Translations under genes and position numbers: made by a program
Notes under the pieces: generated by a model
What the model saw: only the letters and a program-made list of their open reading frames with translations
What the model was told of the DNA's origin: nothing
The model's database searches: none
NCBI RefSeq assembly: GCF_021021415.1
Contig: NZ_JAINWJ010000012.1
Span: forward strand, 1-64,000
Direction: 5' to 3'
DNA length: 64,000 nucleotides
Source: Martelella mediterranea
GTDB taxonomy: Bacteria > Pseudomonadota > Alphaproteobacteria > Rhizobiales > Rhizobiaceae
Shown here: positions 27,198 through 36,523 of the stretch, piece by piece
How positions within the stretch are numbered: the stretch's first letter is position 1
Layout of the letters: each line of letters starts with the position of its first letter

Positions 27198-28376
27198 CCG
27201 CTTGATGGCGGCCTCCGGCGGCGGCGTGATCGCGGCCGGTACCGCCGCAGCCCTGGCCTTGCCGGCGCGGGCAAGCGCCATGCGGGCGGCAAAATACTGG
27301 ATCGCAATGCCCGCCAGCAGCAGCAACGTATCCCCCAGAACCGTAACGCCGGTCATTTCGCGCAGGATCTGAAACGCGAAGGCGGTCAGCGAGCCGGTGA
27401 CGAAGGTGGCAAGGCTCGCCCGGCCCATGACATTGATCGGCTCGAAGACCGGGAGCGACAGGAAGCGTTTGAGCCCCGGCATGTAAACCACGATATAGGC
27501 GAGCGCCAGAATGTGGGCGATGCGCGGCAGGCTGAGCCATTCCTTGCTGGTATCGGCGATGAATTCCGGCATGAAGGCGGGGAACGGGAAATTATACTCG
27601 CCGATCAGCCGCCACCAGACGGAATAGACCACAAAAGCCACGGACGCGGCGTAAAGCGTGGGGTGGAACGCGACCAGCGCCTTGCCGCGCCGGTTGGCGA
27701 TGCCAACCGCGAGGCCGATCGCAAACAGCAACTGCCAGCAGAACGGGTTGAAGAACCAGGCCCAGTCGGCCGGATAGGCCGGCAGCCGGATCTCGAAATA
27801 GCGCGCCACCACCCAGACCGCGAACGAGACCGACAGCATCAGGCTAATACTGCGCTTGCCGAGCAATAGCAGCGCCGGCAGGGCCGCGAACAGCACGATA
27901 TAAAGCGGCAGGATGTTGAAATAACTGACCTGATAGGTGAGCAGGGCGGAGCCTGCGACCGTGCCGAGCGGTTGTTCCCAAAGCCATGACAGTCCGTTCA
28001 GCTCGGCAAATTCCTCCATGCCGAAGCGCACCAGAAACGGCGTCGCAAGCGCTAGAACCACGAGCGTGGAAAACAGATGCGCGCCATAGATCGTGCCGGC
28101 CCGGCCCCAGATGCGTTTCGCCGTCTCCATCAGCGAGCCGGCCACGAACCGGCCGCTATAGGCAAGGCCGGCGGAAATGCCAGAGATCAGCACGAAGGCT
28201 TCGGCGGCATCGGAGAAACCATACATCCGCATGGTGTAGAACGAGTAGAGGTTTTCCGGCACATGGTCGATGAAGATGATGATCAGCGCCAGACCGCGCA
28301 GAACATCGAGGCGCGGGTCGCGCTTGCTTTTCACCGGTGCCGCCGGGGCGGCGGCATTGCTCCTGATTACGTCCAA
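27189..28376 (-). CDS. opgC: OpgC family glucan-modifying acyltransferase
   Basis: 395 residues, about ten transmembrane helices. It begins DPRLDVLRGLALIIIFIDHVPENLY, matching the membrane acyltransferase OpgC family that adds succinyl groups to osmoregulated periplasmic glucans. GISAGLAYSGRF and WFFNPFCWQLLFAIG are further landmarks. It follows opgH by five bases and so should be the last gene of opgG-opgH-opgC. Confidence 0.9.
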   Translation of the reverse strand: MDVIRSNAAAPAAPVKSKRDPRLDVLRGLALIIIFIDHVPENLYSFYTMRMYGFSDAAEAFVLISGISAGLAYSGRFVAGSLMETAKRIWGRAGTIYGAHLFSTLVVLALATPFLVRFGMEEFAELNGLSWLWEQPLGTVAGSALLTYQVSYFNILPLYIVLFAALPALLLLGKRSISLMLSVSFAVWVVARYFEIRLPAYPADWAWFFNPFCWQLLFAIGLAVGIANRRGKALVAFHPTLYAASVAFVVYSVWWRLIGEYNFPFPAFMPEFIADTSKEWLSLPRIAHILALAYIVVYMPGLKRFLSLPVFEPINVMGRASLATFVTGSLTAFAFQILREMTGVTVLGDTLLLLAGIAIQYFAARMALARAGKARAAAVPAAITPPPEAAIKRSG

Positions 28377-28381
28377 AGGCG

Positions 28382-30193
28382 TTATCCCTGCGCGGCCGAA
28401 TAGGCGGGCTCGATTGCATCCGTCCTCGGCGCGGCGGTCTCCCTGTCAACAACCGGTCTCTCGTTCCAACGCGCAAGAACGCGGTCGCGTTCCCTGACGA
28501 TCGCCGGACGCGCCAGTTCCTCGGGCGTGCGGAACAGCTGGCAGCGATAGGCGAACCGTCCGCTCGCCGGCGATGAACTGGCGGCAATCAGCAGCGGCGC
28601 GATGATCTGCGGACCGGCAATCGGCGTCAGCCACCAGAACAGGTCCGGCGCGAGCGTCCATGAGCCGACGAGCGTCAGAATGCCGGTCAGCACGATCCAC
28701 CAGCTTGCCCGGAAGGCTTCGCTGAATTTCAGCGTCTGGCCCTCGCGGTCGGAAGACGGCCAGCCGCCATCCATGCCGAAGATCACCTGCATCACCGAGC
28801 GGCTCTGGTACATCAGCGTGATCGGCGCGAGCAGCGACGACCAGATGATCTCCGCGAGCGTGGACAGGAACACCCGGAAGAAGCCCCCGAAACGGCGGGC
28901 TTCGCCGGAGACGCCAGCGCGCAGCGCGATCAGCAGTTTTGGCCCGATCAAGAGCCCGCCGACCCCGACCAGCAACGTGACCGCGAGCGCGGTCTCGGCC
29001 CGAGGAAAGATCGCCGGCAGATAGGGGCTTGGAAAATAGTCGATCGCGGGCGCAAACAGCGGCGCGACGATCGAGGCGACGATGAACGCCATCCACAGCG
29101 GCGAGCTGATATAGGCCATCACGCCCTGCAGAAAGGTGAACCGGTTCCAGCCATGCAGGCCGGGCGCGGTCAAAAGGCGGATATGCTGGAGGTTGCCCTG
29201 GCACCAGCGGCGGTCGCGCTTGGCATAGTCGATCGCGTTCTGCGGCCCCTCCTCATAGGAGCCCTCCAGATCCGGGTCGACGCGCACGATCCAGCCCTGA
29301 CGCCGCAGGAGCGCCGCCTCGACATAGTCATGGCTCAGGATATGGCCGCCGAAGGGCGGCGCGCCGGAAAGCGCCGGCAGGCCGCAGCTTTCCGCAAAGG
29401 CATTGGTGCGCACCATGGCGTTATGGCCCCAGAACGGGCCTTCCTCGCCCTGGATGCGGGCAAGCCCGCGCGTGAACATCGGCGAAAACAGGCCGGCGGA
29501 AAACTGCAGCGCGCGCGCAAACCAGGTCTTCGACGCGATGATCTTGGGCAGAGTCTGCAACAGGCCAAGCCTTGGCTCGGCTTCCATGCGGCGCAGCATT
29601 TCCACGATCGTCTCGCCTTCCATCAGGCTGTCGGCGTCGAGGATCAGCATATAGGGGTAGCGCGCGCCGTGGCGGCGGACGAAATCGCCGATATTACCGG
29701 CTTTCTTGCCGGTATTGTCGGTGCGGCGGCGATAGAACGCGCCGATCTCGCGCGGCATGTCGGCGTGAAGGGTGAGGAACCACGCCTCCTCCTGCGCGAT
29801 CACCTCGGGGTCGCGGCTGTCGGAGAGGATGGCGATATCGAAAAGCCCGGCATAGGGCGTTTGCGCCAGCGAATGCGCCATCGCGGCGGCCGACGAGAAC
29901 GTCGCGCGCGGGTCTTCGTTATAGACCGGGATCAGGATGGCGGTCTTTGCCGCCTGGCCGCTTTCGGCAAGCGAGGCGCGCGGCGGCGTCTTGAACCTGC
30001 GGCCGATCAGGCCGCCAATGCCCAGCGCCGCGCCCCAGGCGATCCACGCGGCGGTCGCAGCGCACAGCGCGATCCGCACGAAGTCGACCCAGTCGGCGCC
30101 GTCGGCGAAGAAAACGTCCATCGCGATGCGAGACGCCGCAATCGCGATGATTGCGGCGAATACGATCGAAAAGGTCCGTCTGAAGGCCAGCAT
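28382..30193 (-). CDS. opgH: Glucans biosynthesis glucosyltransferase OpgH
   Basis: 603 residues. The inner-membrane family 2 glycosyltransferase polymerises UDP-glucose into the beta-1,2 glucan backbone. Two N-terminal membrane helices precede ILIPVYNEDPRATFSS, then come MLILDADSLMEGET, the HDYVEAALLRRQGW acceptor region and RDRRWCQGNLQH (QxxRW-like), followed by several C-terminal helices. It is shorter than the 847-residue E. coli protein because the long cytosolic N-terminus is missing. AGAGGGATAACC precedes the ATG. Confidence 0.94.
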   Translation of the reverse strand: MLAFRRTFSIVFAAIIAIAASRIAMDVFFADGADWVDFVRIALCAATAAWIAWGAALGIGGLIGRRFKTPPRASLAESGQAAKTAILIPVYNEDPRATFSSAAAMAHSLAQTPYAGLFDIAILSDSRDPEVIAQEEAWFLTLHADMPREIGAFYRRRTDNTGKKAGNIGDFVRRHGARYPYMLILDADSLMEGETIVEMLRRMEAEPRLGLLQTLPKIIASKTWFARALQFSAGLFSPMFTRGLARIQGEEGPFWGHNAMVRTNAFAESCGLPALSGAPPFGGHILSHDYVEAALLRRQGWIVRVDPDLEGSYEEGPQNAIDYAKRDRRWCQGNLQHIRLLTAPGLHGWNRFTFLQGVMAYISSPLWMAFIVASIVAPLFAPAIDYFPSPYLPAIFPRAETALAVTLLVGVGGLLIGPKLLIALRAGVSGEARRFGGFFRVFLSTLAEIIWSSLLAPITLMYQSRSVMQVIFGMDGGWPSSDREGQTLKFSEAFRASWWIVLTGILTLVGSWTLAPDLFWWLTPIAGPQIIAPLLIAASSSPASGRFAYRCQLFRTPEELARPAIVRERDRVLARWNERPVVDRETAAPRTDAIEPAYSAAQG

Positions 30194-30266
30194 CGGTTAT
30201 CCCTCTATCCTTGCGGGCCTCGCCGTTGAAAACGGGAGGCCGCCCGGAAAAGTCATCTTCCGGTTT

Positions 30267-30443
30267 CTAGAGCCGTGCCGAGCGCGGGCGCTGCCACACG
30301 AGAACCGGCGACAGGATCGTTGCGATCACGCCGCGGCGCCGCGGGCGCTCAAGAAGCTGCTCGGGCATGGGAAGCGGCGCGGACGCCGGAAGAAACCGGC
30401 TGAATTCCATGTTCTGATCCGACCCGTTAATTTGGTTGGTCAT
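30267..30443 (-). CDS. Small ORF between opgG and opgH (58 residues, unknown)
   Basis: Starts inside the last codons of opgG with its own GGAGAAAAGGCG-ATG site and ends 73 bases before opgH. The protein is proline-, arginine- and leucine-rich (SAPLPMPEQLLERPRRRG then IATILSPVLVW), without a signal peptide. The LPMPEQ stretch is loosely reminiscent of the cytosolic N-terminus of long OpgH proteins. It could be a separate coupled peptide or a detached remnant of that region. No family is recognised. Confidence 0.55.
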   Translation of the reverse strand: MTNQINGSDQNMEFSRFLPASAPLPMPEQLLERPRRRGVIATILSPVLVWQRPRSARL

Positions 30444-32046
30444 CGCCTTTTCTCCACTGATATAACCATATTTCACTCACGTCGCGGCTTCCGTCCGTCA
30501 GCGCCCCGACAATTTCCACCGGCGCGTCGCCGGCGGGCTTGATATCGATTGCCAGACGCCAGACGCCCTGGCCTCTGATCGCCGAGACCGTGGAATGCAC
30601 GACCTCGCCATTGGTAATGTGCAGGCGCTCCTGCAGTTCCGAGCCGGGCGCCATGTCGTCCAGCGGGCCGCCGGCGAAATCGACCACGAGCTTGCGCACG
30701 TCGTCATCGTCATTGGCCACGCCCGAAACGCCGCCCTCGCCGCTGCGAATATCGATGACGCGGGCGAGCCTGGCCTGGTCTTCCTCGATCGCGCCCCAGG
30801 TCAGCCGGTAGCCGAATTCGGCCGATCCGCCTTTCTTGGCGGGCGCTTCCGGCTGCCAGAAGCAGACGATATTGTCGTTGACTTCCTTGTCGGTCGGAAT
30901 CTCGACAAGCGAAATCGTGCCCTTGCCCCAGTTTCCGGCCGGCTCCACCAGAAGCGAAGGCCGCCGCTCGTAATGGGCCTCGGCGTCCTGATAATCCTCG
31001 AACGCGCGATGGCGCTGGTAAAGGCCGAACGCCCGCGGATTGGTTTCGCCGAAGAACGAATTGGCGAGCGTCTTGGCATTCTGCAGATTACGCCAAAGCT
31101 CCGTGCCGTCGGCGCGCACGATCTTGAGACCCTCGCTGTCGTGGACCCGTTCCCGATAATCATCAAAGGCGTGATGGTTGGCGGGACCGAACAGGAACAT
31201 GGAAGTCATAGGGGCAACGCCGAGACGCTCGATATCGTTCCGGAAAAAGAGTCGCGCGGTGACATCCATGCGCGTGTTCTTGCCCGGCGTGATCACGAAA
31301 CGGTAGGCGCCGGTCACGCTCGGACCATCAAGCGCGGCGAAGACAGTGATCTTGTCGTTCTCCGTTCCCGGGCGCATGATGTAGAAGGCGGAAAAGCGCG
31401 GAAACTCCTCGCCCTGGCTGGTCGCGGTGTTGACCGCGAGCCCGCGTGCCGAAAGGCCATAGAGATTGTTCTGGCCGAGCGCGCGGAAATAAGACGAACC
31501 CAGAAACGAAATCAGCTCGTCTGAGACTTCCGGCCGGTTCAGCGGATAGTTGATCCGGAAGCCCGCGACCCCCGGCAGCTTGACGCCATGGAACTGCGCG
31601 ACGTCGAGCGGCGCGCGGTAGATGAAGTCATCGCCCGTAAACTCGAGTTTCTGCGCCGCGCCATCGGCGACCTCGTAAATATCGACCGGCGTCTTGAACA
31701 GCCAGCCGAGCGCGAAGGCCTGAAGCTGGAAATCGGACTGGTCGCGCCAGATCGCCTTGTTGGGATCGTAGCGGATCGCGCGGTAATCATCATATTGAAG
31801 GTCCCGGAACGGCTCGGGAACCTCCTGGGACGGCTCCTGATAGGGCTCGCCGGCCCTGGCCTTCATCTGCTCGGTAAGCGTGTCGAAAGTGAACGCGTCG
31901 GGAGGCGGCGCTGACGCCTCGACCGTTGCGTTGGCTTCCGGCATCTTTCCCGGCTCGACCGCCTGCTGCGCGAATGCCTTGCCGCCCATTCCGGAAAGGG
32001 CGAGCGCGCCAACCGCGGTCTGGGCCAGAAAGGTTCGTCTCTTCAT
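30427..32046 (-). CDS. opgG: Periplasmic glucan biosynthesis protein OpgG (MdoG)
   Basis: 539 residues. It starts MKRRTFLAQTAVGALALSG and the signal ends near KAFAQ. Two arginines before TFLA make a twin-arginine (Tat) export signal plausible. The mature part contains the family blocks FDTLTEQMKARAGEPY, LPGVAGFRINYPLNRP and YLFGPANHHAFDDYRERVHDSEGL-like segments. OpgG works in the periplasm on nascent glucan, for branching or release. It is first in opgG-(small ORF)-opgH-opgC. Confidence 0.94.
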   Translation of the reverse strand: MKRRTFLAQTAVGALALSGMGGKAFAQQAVEPGKMPEANATVEASAPPPDAFTFDTLTEQMKARAGEPYQEPSQEVPEPFRDLQYDDYRAIRYDPNKAIWRDQSDFQLQAFALGWLFKTPVDIYEVADGAAQKLEFTGDDFIYRAPLDVAQFHGVKLPGVAGFRINYPLNRPEVSDELISFLGSSYFRALGQNNLYGLSARGLAVNTATSQGEEFPRFSAFYIMRPGTENDKITVFAALDGPSVTGAYRFVITPGKNTRMDVTARLFFRNDIERLGVAPMTSMFLFGPANHHAFDDYRERVHDSEGLKIVRADGTELWRNLQNAKTLANSFFGETNPRAFGLYQRHRAFEDYQDAEAHYERRPSLLVEPAGNWGKGTISLVEIPTDKEVNDNIVCFWQPEAPAKKGGSAEFGYRLTWGAIEEDQARLARVIDIRSGEGGVSGVANDDDDVRKLVVDFAGGPLDDMAPGSELQERLHITNGEVVHSTVSAIRGQGVWRLAIDIKPAGDAPVEIVGALTDGSRDVSEIWLYQWRKGDDQPN

Positions 32047-32419
32047 GCGTAAATCCCGTTGGCTTTAAATGGATAGATAATATGAAATGGTGCAGAGCAG
32101 CATACTCATTCCCTTCGCCCGCCGGAAGCGCGCAGGCGCGGTTGCGCAAATGCCCGGCGCCAGAAGGGCGCGGACGAGTCACAAACGAGGCAGGCCCGTT
32201 TCGGTTCCATCGGTGAAGGAGAATATTTTCGATCGATAAAATAGACGTTCCGGGAATCCGGCATGGGGATGGCTCATCAAAAAGGGCTGACACACACATT
32301 TGCGTACCAGCCCATTATTAGCAAAGCCATTCAGCCAAAGAATGGCAAAATCATGGCAATGTGCCACCTTCGCGCCGCAATATTTTCACATAGTTCGAAA
32401 ACCGTGCGGCAGGCCCTGA
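32047..32419. other. Gene-free opgG upstream region
   Basis: This 373-base, relatively AT-rich gap should hold the opgG promoter. The only structure noticed is a near-palindrome around 32225-32242 (ATTTTCGATCGATAAAAT, one mismatch per arm). No RNA gene or ORF with a ribosome site was seen. Confidence 0.4.
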
Positions 32420-32857
32420 TCAGGCGGCCTTTACGATCTCGACCAGCTCGACCGCAAAATTCAAATCCTGGCCCGCGAGCGGATGATTGGCGTCGACGGT
32501 GACTTCCTGTTCCTCGACCTTGGTCACGATCAGCGGCACGGTCTGGCCATCGGGCGTGCGCGCCTGAAGCTGCATGCCGGGGGCCACTTCCACTTCCTGC
32601 GGCATGGCGGAGCGCGGCACAACCTGCACCTTCTGCGGGTCATGCGGGCCATAGGCTTCGCTGGAATCGACCTTCACATCGCGGCTGTCGCCGACATTCA
32701 TGCCGGCGATCTCGCGGTCGAGGCCGGGAATGATCTGACCGGCGCCGACGGTGAATTCCAGCGGCTGACGGCCATCTGAACTGTCGAAGGTCGAACCGTC
32801 ATTGAGGGTTCCGGTGTAGTGAATACGAACGGTATCGCCCGCTTTTGCTTCTGTCAT
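32420..32857 (-). CDS. FKBP-type peptidyl-prolyl cis-trans isomerase (SlyD-like)
   Basis: 145 residues. The FKBP core GDTVRIHYTGTLNDGSTFDSS and FTVGAGQIIPGLDREIAGM is interrupted by an insert-in-flap domain (YGPHDPQKVQVVPRSAMP), as in SlyD. The C-terminus lacks the histidine- and cysteine-rich nickel-binding tail, ending LVEIVKAA. It is a cytosolic folding helper. AAGGAGCACACGAG precedes the ATG at 32857. Upstream in-frame codons give unrelated residues. Confidence 0.92.
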   Translation of the reverse strand: MTEAKAGDTVRIHYTGTLNDGSTFDSSDGRQPLEFTVGAGQIIPGLDREIAGMNVGDSRDVKVDSSEAYGPHDPQKVQVVPRSAMPQEVEVAPGMQLQARTPDGQTVPLIVTKVEEQEVTVDANHPLAGQDLNFAVELVEIVKAA

Positions 32858-33091
32858 CTCGTGTGCTCCTTCCTTGAAACACTGCACGCTGGCCGAGATC
32901 GGCCGCGCCGTTTCCGGTTTTCCAGAGTGCTTTCGCCCCTGAAGGATGAGCCGACACGCTTTATTTCGCATGACGACCGACTTTTCGTCCGGCACGCCGG
33001 ACACGCTCTTACCTAATGCTTCCGGGCCGTTTTTTCAAATCGCGCGCCTCTTGAAATGCCGGGTGCGCCGCGATAGGTGTTTGGTCAGCTC

Positions 33092-33174
33092 TAACGGGGT
33101 GCGATTTTCGCTGAGAGGCTTTGAGCCAACCCGAAGAACCTGATCCGGCTAGCACCGGCGGAGGGATTAGACGC
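33092..33174 (+). promoter_or_regulatory. TPP riboswitch (THI element) of the thiBPQ operon
   Basis: The conserved core is plain to read: AACGGGGTGC at 33093-33102, GCTGAGA at 33110-33116, ACCCGAAGAACCTGATC at 33129-33145, and the closing GCACCGGCGGAGGGA at 33152-33166. The aptamer ends about 50 bases before thiB. Thiamine diphosphate binding should reduce expression of the transporter, probably by hiding the AAAAGGAGG ribosome site. Confidence 0.95.
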
Positions 33175-33219
33175 GCAAGACGCCGTTTTCCCCTCAGTTA
33201 CCGAACAAAAGGAGGCGTC

Positions 33220-34239
33220 ATGACCTATCGTACGACCATCGCCATTCTCGCGCTTGCGGCCCTTCCGGCGCTGCCGGCGCTGCCGGCGGCCGCTCAGGAG
33301 GACAAGGTCCTCACCGTCTACACCTATGAAAGCTTCGATGCCGAATGGGGCCCGGGGCCGGTGGTGAAGGAAGCCTTCGAGAAGACCTGCGGCTGCACGC
33401 TGAAATTCGTCAGCGTCGAGGACGGCGTTGCGCTTCTCAACCGGCTGAAGCTCGAAGGCCAGTCGAGCCCGGCCGATATCGTGCTCGGCCTCGACAACAA
33501 CCTCATCCACGAGGCGAAGGAAACCGGCTTCTTCGCGCAATCCGGCGTATCGACCGAGGCGGCCGATATTCCCGGCGGTTTTTCCGACGATATCTTCGTG
33601 CCGTTCGATTACGGCTGGTTCGACATCGTCTATGACACCGAAAGCATCGACAACCCGCCGACAACGCTCGATGAACTGGTGAACGGACCCGCCGACCAGA
33701 AACTGGTGATCCAGGACCCGCGCACCTCCACGCCGGGCCTCGGCATGCTGTTGTGGATGAAATCGGTCTATGGCGATGACGCCGCCGCCCAATGGGAAAA
33801 GCTCTCCGACCGGATCCTGACGGTCGCGCCGGGCTGGTCGGAGGCCTACGGCCTGTTCACCAGCGGCGAGGCGCCAATGGTGCTGTCCTACACCACATCG
33901 CCGGCCTATCACGAGATCGAGGAGGGGAGCGAGCGCTACAAGGCGATCGATTTCAAGGACGGGCTCTACATCCAGATCGAGGTCGCCGGCATGACGACCA
34001 TGGCCGATGATCCGGAGCTCGCCCGATCCTTCCTCGAGTTCATCCTCACCCCCGGCTTCCAGGACGCGATCCCGACCCATAACTGGATGATGCCCGCGGC
34101 CGCGACCAGCGAACCGCTGCCCGCCGCCTTCGAAAACGCCGTCAAACCACAAAAGACCCTGCAATTTCCCCCCGACGTCGTCGCCGAGAACCGCCAGAAA
34201 TGGATCGACGAATGGCTGAACGCCATGAGCGCGCGGTGA
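33220..34239 (+). CDS. thiB: Thiamine ABC transporter periplasmic binding protein
   Basis: 339 residues. A signal peptide (residues 1-24, ending LPAAAQ) precedes [19 protein letters not shown], the typical ThiB opening, with [13 protein letters not shown] and [20 protein letters not shown] later. The ATG at 33220 follows AAAAGGAGGCG closely. It captures thiamine and its phosphates for ThiPQ. A frame open from 33121 would run through the riboswitch and is not used. Confidence 0.95.
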   Translation: MTYRTTIAILALAALPALPALPAAAQEDKVLTVYTYESFDAEWGPGPVVKEAFEKTCGCTLKFVSVEDGVALLNRLKLEGQSSPADIVLGLDNNLIHEAKETGFFAQSGVSTEAADIPGGFSDDIFVPFDYGWFDIVYDTESIDNPPTTLDELVNGPADQKLVIQDPRTSTPGLGMLLWMKSVYGDDAAAQWEKLSDRILTVAPGWSEAYGLFTSGEAPMVLSYTTSPAYHEIEEGSERYKAIDFKDGLYIQIEVAGMTTMADDPELARSFLEFILTPGFQDAIPTHNWMMPAAATSEPLPAAFENAVKPQKTLQFPPDVVAENRQKWIDEWLNAMSAR

Positions 34240-34321
34240 GAGTGATAGGTCCGGCGGTGAGGCGAGGGCGCGAAGCTGCCTCCTTCTCAGACCTGAGACG
34301 ACGCCTCGCTATGCCGCCTCG

Positions 34322-34500
34322 CCGCATAGCCCCCCAATCTTCTCGCCCCGGAGGGGAGAGATGTCGCGACAGCGACAGTGACGGGGGAGTCTATCACCGC
34401 GAGCGCTCTCACAATTTGTCATGCCCCGCCACCCTCACTGCCCCTGTCGGGGCATCTCTCCCGCCAGCGGGAGAGAGTATTGGGAGCAAGACCCCACGCC
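34322..34500. repeat. 179-bp palindrome-rich repeat in the thi operon, copy A
   Basis: It runs from CCGCATAGCC to GACCCCACGCC and contains the hairpins TCTCGCCCC-GGA-GGGGAGAGA, GCCCC-TGTC-GGGGC and CTCTCCCGC-CA-GCGGGAGAG. Copy B repeats it in the same direction after about 100 bases. The gap 34240-34906 between thiB and thiP holds only this pair. Confidence 0.8.
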
Positions 34501-34600
34501 TGCATGCAACAGACCCGCTCCTTTATAAGCGAGGTGGTGGGCTGGCTGTGCGGTGGGTGCGTGACATTGCCTCACCTCCAGCATACTGCGGCGAACCATG

Positions 34601-34779
34601 CCGCATAGCCCCCAAATCTTCTCGCCCCGGAGGGGAGAGATGTCGCGAAAGCGACAGTGAGGGGGGAGCCTATCACCGCGACCGCCCTCACATTTGGAAA
34701 TGCCGCGCCACCCTCACTGCCCCTGTCGGGGCATCTCTCCCGCCAGCGGGAGAGAATATTGGGAGCAAGACCCCACGCC
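34601..34779. repeat. 179-bp palindrome-rich repeat in the thi operon, copy B
   Basis: Direct repeat of 34322-34500 with scattered substitutions. The same hairpins are kept. It ends about 127 bases before the thiP start. Short reading frames in this segment lack coding character. Confidence 0.8.
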
Positions 34780-34906
34780 CTGATGCAAAAAGCCGGCCTT
34801 GGAGGAGGCGGAATGATCGGCCGGCTCCGCGGCGGCTCGCCGCTTTCCATTCCAGACGCTGTCGGGCCGACCTGCCCGCCTGCGCCTGAGCGAGAGGGCC
34901 GCCCCC

Positions 34907-36523
34907 GTGCTGATGTCCTCCTCGGAACGCCGCCGCAGCTATGGCTACGGCATCGCAGCCCTTGCGGGCGTGATCGGCTTTATCGCGATCGCCATTGTCG
35001 CGCTTTCCGGTTTCGGACGGTTGCAGGCTTCGGTCGCGGTGTTCGACGAGCCCTATGTCTGGCGCATCCTGCGTTTCACGCTGTGGCAGGCCACGCTGTC
35101 GACGCTGATTTCGGTGGCGCTGGCCATCCCGGTTGCGCTGGCGCTGGCGCGGCGGCCGCATTTTCCGGGCCGGCTCTGGATCGTGCGGCTGATGGCGGTG
35201 CCGCTCGGCCTGCCGGTGCTGATCGGTGCGCTGGGGCTGATCGGCATCTGGGGCCGGCAGGGGATATTCAACGATCTGCTGACGCTGGCGGGTTTCGGCC
35301 GCCCGCTCCAGATCTACGGCCTGCAGGGCATTCTGCTGGCCCATGTCTATTTCAACCTGCCGCTCGCCGCCCGCCTGTTTCTGGCGGGGCTGGAGCGGGT
35401 GCCGCAGGAATATTTCAAATCGGCGGCGATGCTTGCGATGCCCGGCCGCGCTGTGTTCCGCTTCGTCGAATGGCCGGTGATCGCGCCGCTGATCGCCGGT
35501 GTCGCCGGGTTGATCTTCATGCTGTGCGCCACCTCGTTCACGCTGGTGCTGATATTGGGCGGCGGGCCGGCGGCGACCACGATCGAGGTCGCGATCTATC
35601 AGGCGCTGCGTTTCGATTTCAATCCCGCCCGCGCCGTCGCCCTTGCCGGCATGCAGATCGCGCTGACCGGCCTGGTGCTGATCGCGCTCGCCTTCCTGCC
35701 CAAGGCCGACGATCCCGGCACCAGCGCCGACACCGCCATTGCCCGCCCGGACGGCGCGGGCCGGTTCAAGCTTGCGGCCGATGCCGGCATCATCGCGCTG
35801 TTCACGATCACCCTCGCCCTGCCGCTCGCCATGATCGTCATCAAGGGCGTGGAGGCCGACCTCATCAAGCTGCTCGGCGAACGGATTTTTCTGCGGGCGA
35901 CGGCGACCAGTCTGGCGATAGCGCTTGGCGCCGCGCTGCTCTCGCTTCTCGTGGCGCTTGCCTTCATCGCCGCGACCGGGGCGGTGGCCGCGGCAAAGCG
36001 GCCGAGCGTGGTCGAAAAGGGTTTCAGCGCGACGATGGCGGCGATGGGATCGCTGGTGCTGCTGGTGCCGCCAATCGTGCTGGGCACCGGCTGGTTTCTG
36101 CTGCTCCGCCCCTTCGGGCTGACCGACGCGGCCGCGCCGCTGGTGGTCGCCGGCATCAACGCGCTGATGGCGCTGCCCTTCGTGCTGCGCGTGCTGCAGC
36201 CGGCGATCGCCGTTCACAGGGCGCGCACCGCGCGGCTTGCGGCAAGTCTCGGTCTTTCCGGTCTCTCTCGGCTGCGCATTGTCGACTGGCCGGGGCTCAA
36301 ACGTTCGCTTCTGACCGCGCTCTCCTTCGCCATGGCGCTGTCGCTCGGCGATCTTGGCGCCGTGGCGCTGTTCGGCGGCGATGATCTCACCACGCTGCCC
36401 TGGCTGCTCTACAGCCGGCTCGGCAGCTATCGCACGGCCGATGCCAACGGGCTGGCGCTGATCCTCGGCGCGATCTGCCTTATCCTGATGGTCGCCGGCA
36501 CCAGCCGGCAGGCTGCGCGATGA
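34907..36523 (+). CDS. thiP: Thiamine ABC transporter permease (fused double permease)
   Basis: 538 residues with about 12 transmembrane helices in two permease halves. EYFKSAAMLAMPGRAVFRFVEWPVI in the first half and ARLAASLGLSGLSRLRIVDWPGL in the second are the two ATPase-contact loops. The likely start is GTG 34907 or ATG 34913, neither with a strong ribosome site. Its stop overlaps the thiQ start (ATGA). It is separated from thiB by the 667-base repeat region. Confidence 0.92.
   Translation: MLMSSSERRRSYGYGIAALAGVIGFIAIAIVALSGFGRLQASVAVFDEPYVWRILRFTLWQATLSTLISVALAIPVALALARRPHFPGRLWIVRLMAVPLGLPVLIGALGLIGIWGRQGIFNDLLTLAGFGRPLQIYGLQGILLAHVYFNLPLAARLFLAGLERVPQEYFKSAAMLAMPGRAVFRFVEWPVIAPLIAGVAGLIFMLCATSFTLVLILGGGPAATTIEVAIYQALRFDFNPARAVALAGMQIALTGLVLIALAFLPKADDPGTSADTAIARPDGAGRFKLAADAGIIALFTITLALPLAMIVIKGVEADLIKLLGERIFLRATATSLAIALGAALLSLLVALAFIAATGAVAAAKRPSVVEKGFSATMAAMGSLVLLVPPIVLGTGWFLLLRPFGLTDAAAPLVVAGINALMALPFVLRVLQPAIAVHRARTARLAASLGLSGLSRLRIVDWPGLKRSLLTALSFAMALSLGDLGAVALFGGDDLTTLPWLLYSRLGSYRTADANGLALILGAICLILMVAGTSRQAAR

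Noticed and set aside
34240-34906. Short frames between thiB and thiP
   Set aside because: They lie within repeated hairpin DNA and differ between the two copies by frame. None has a coding signature.
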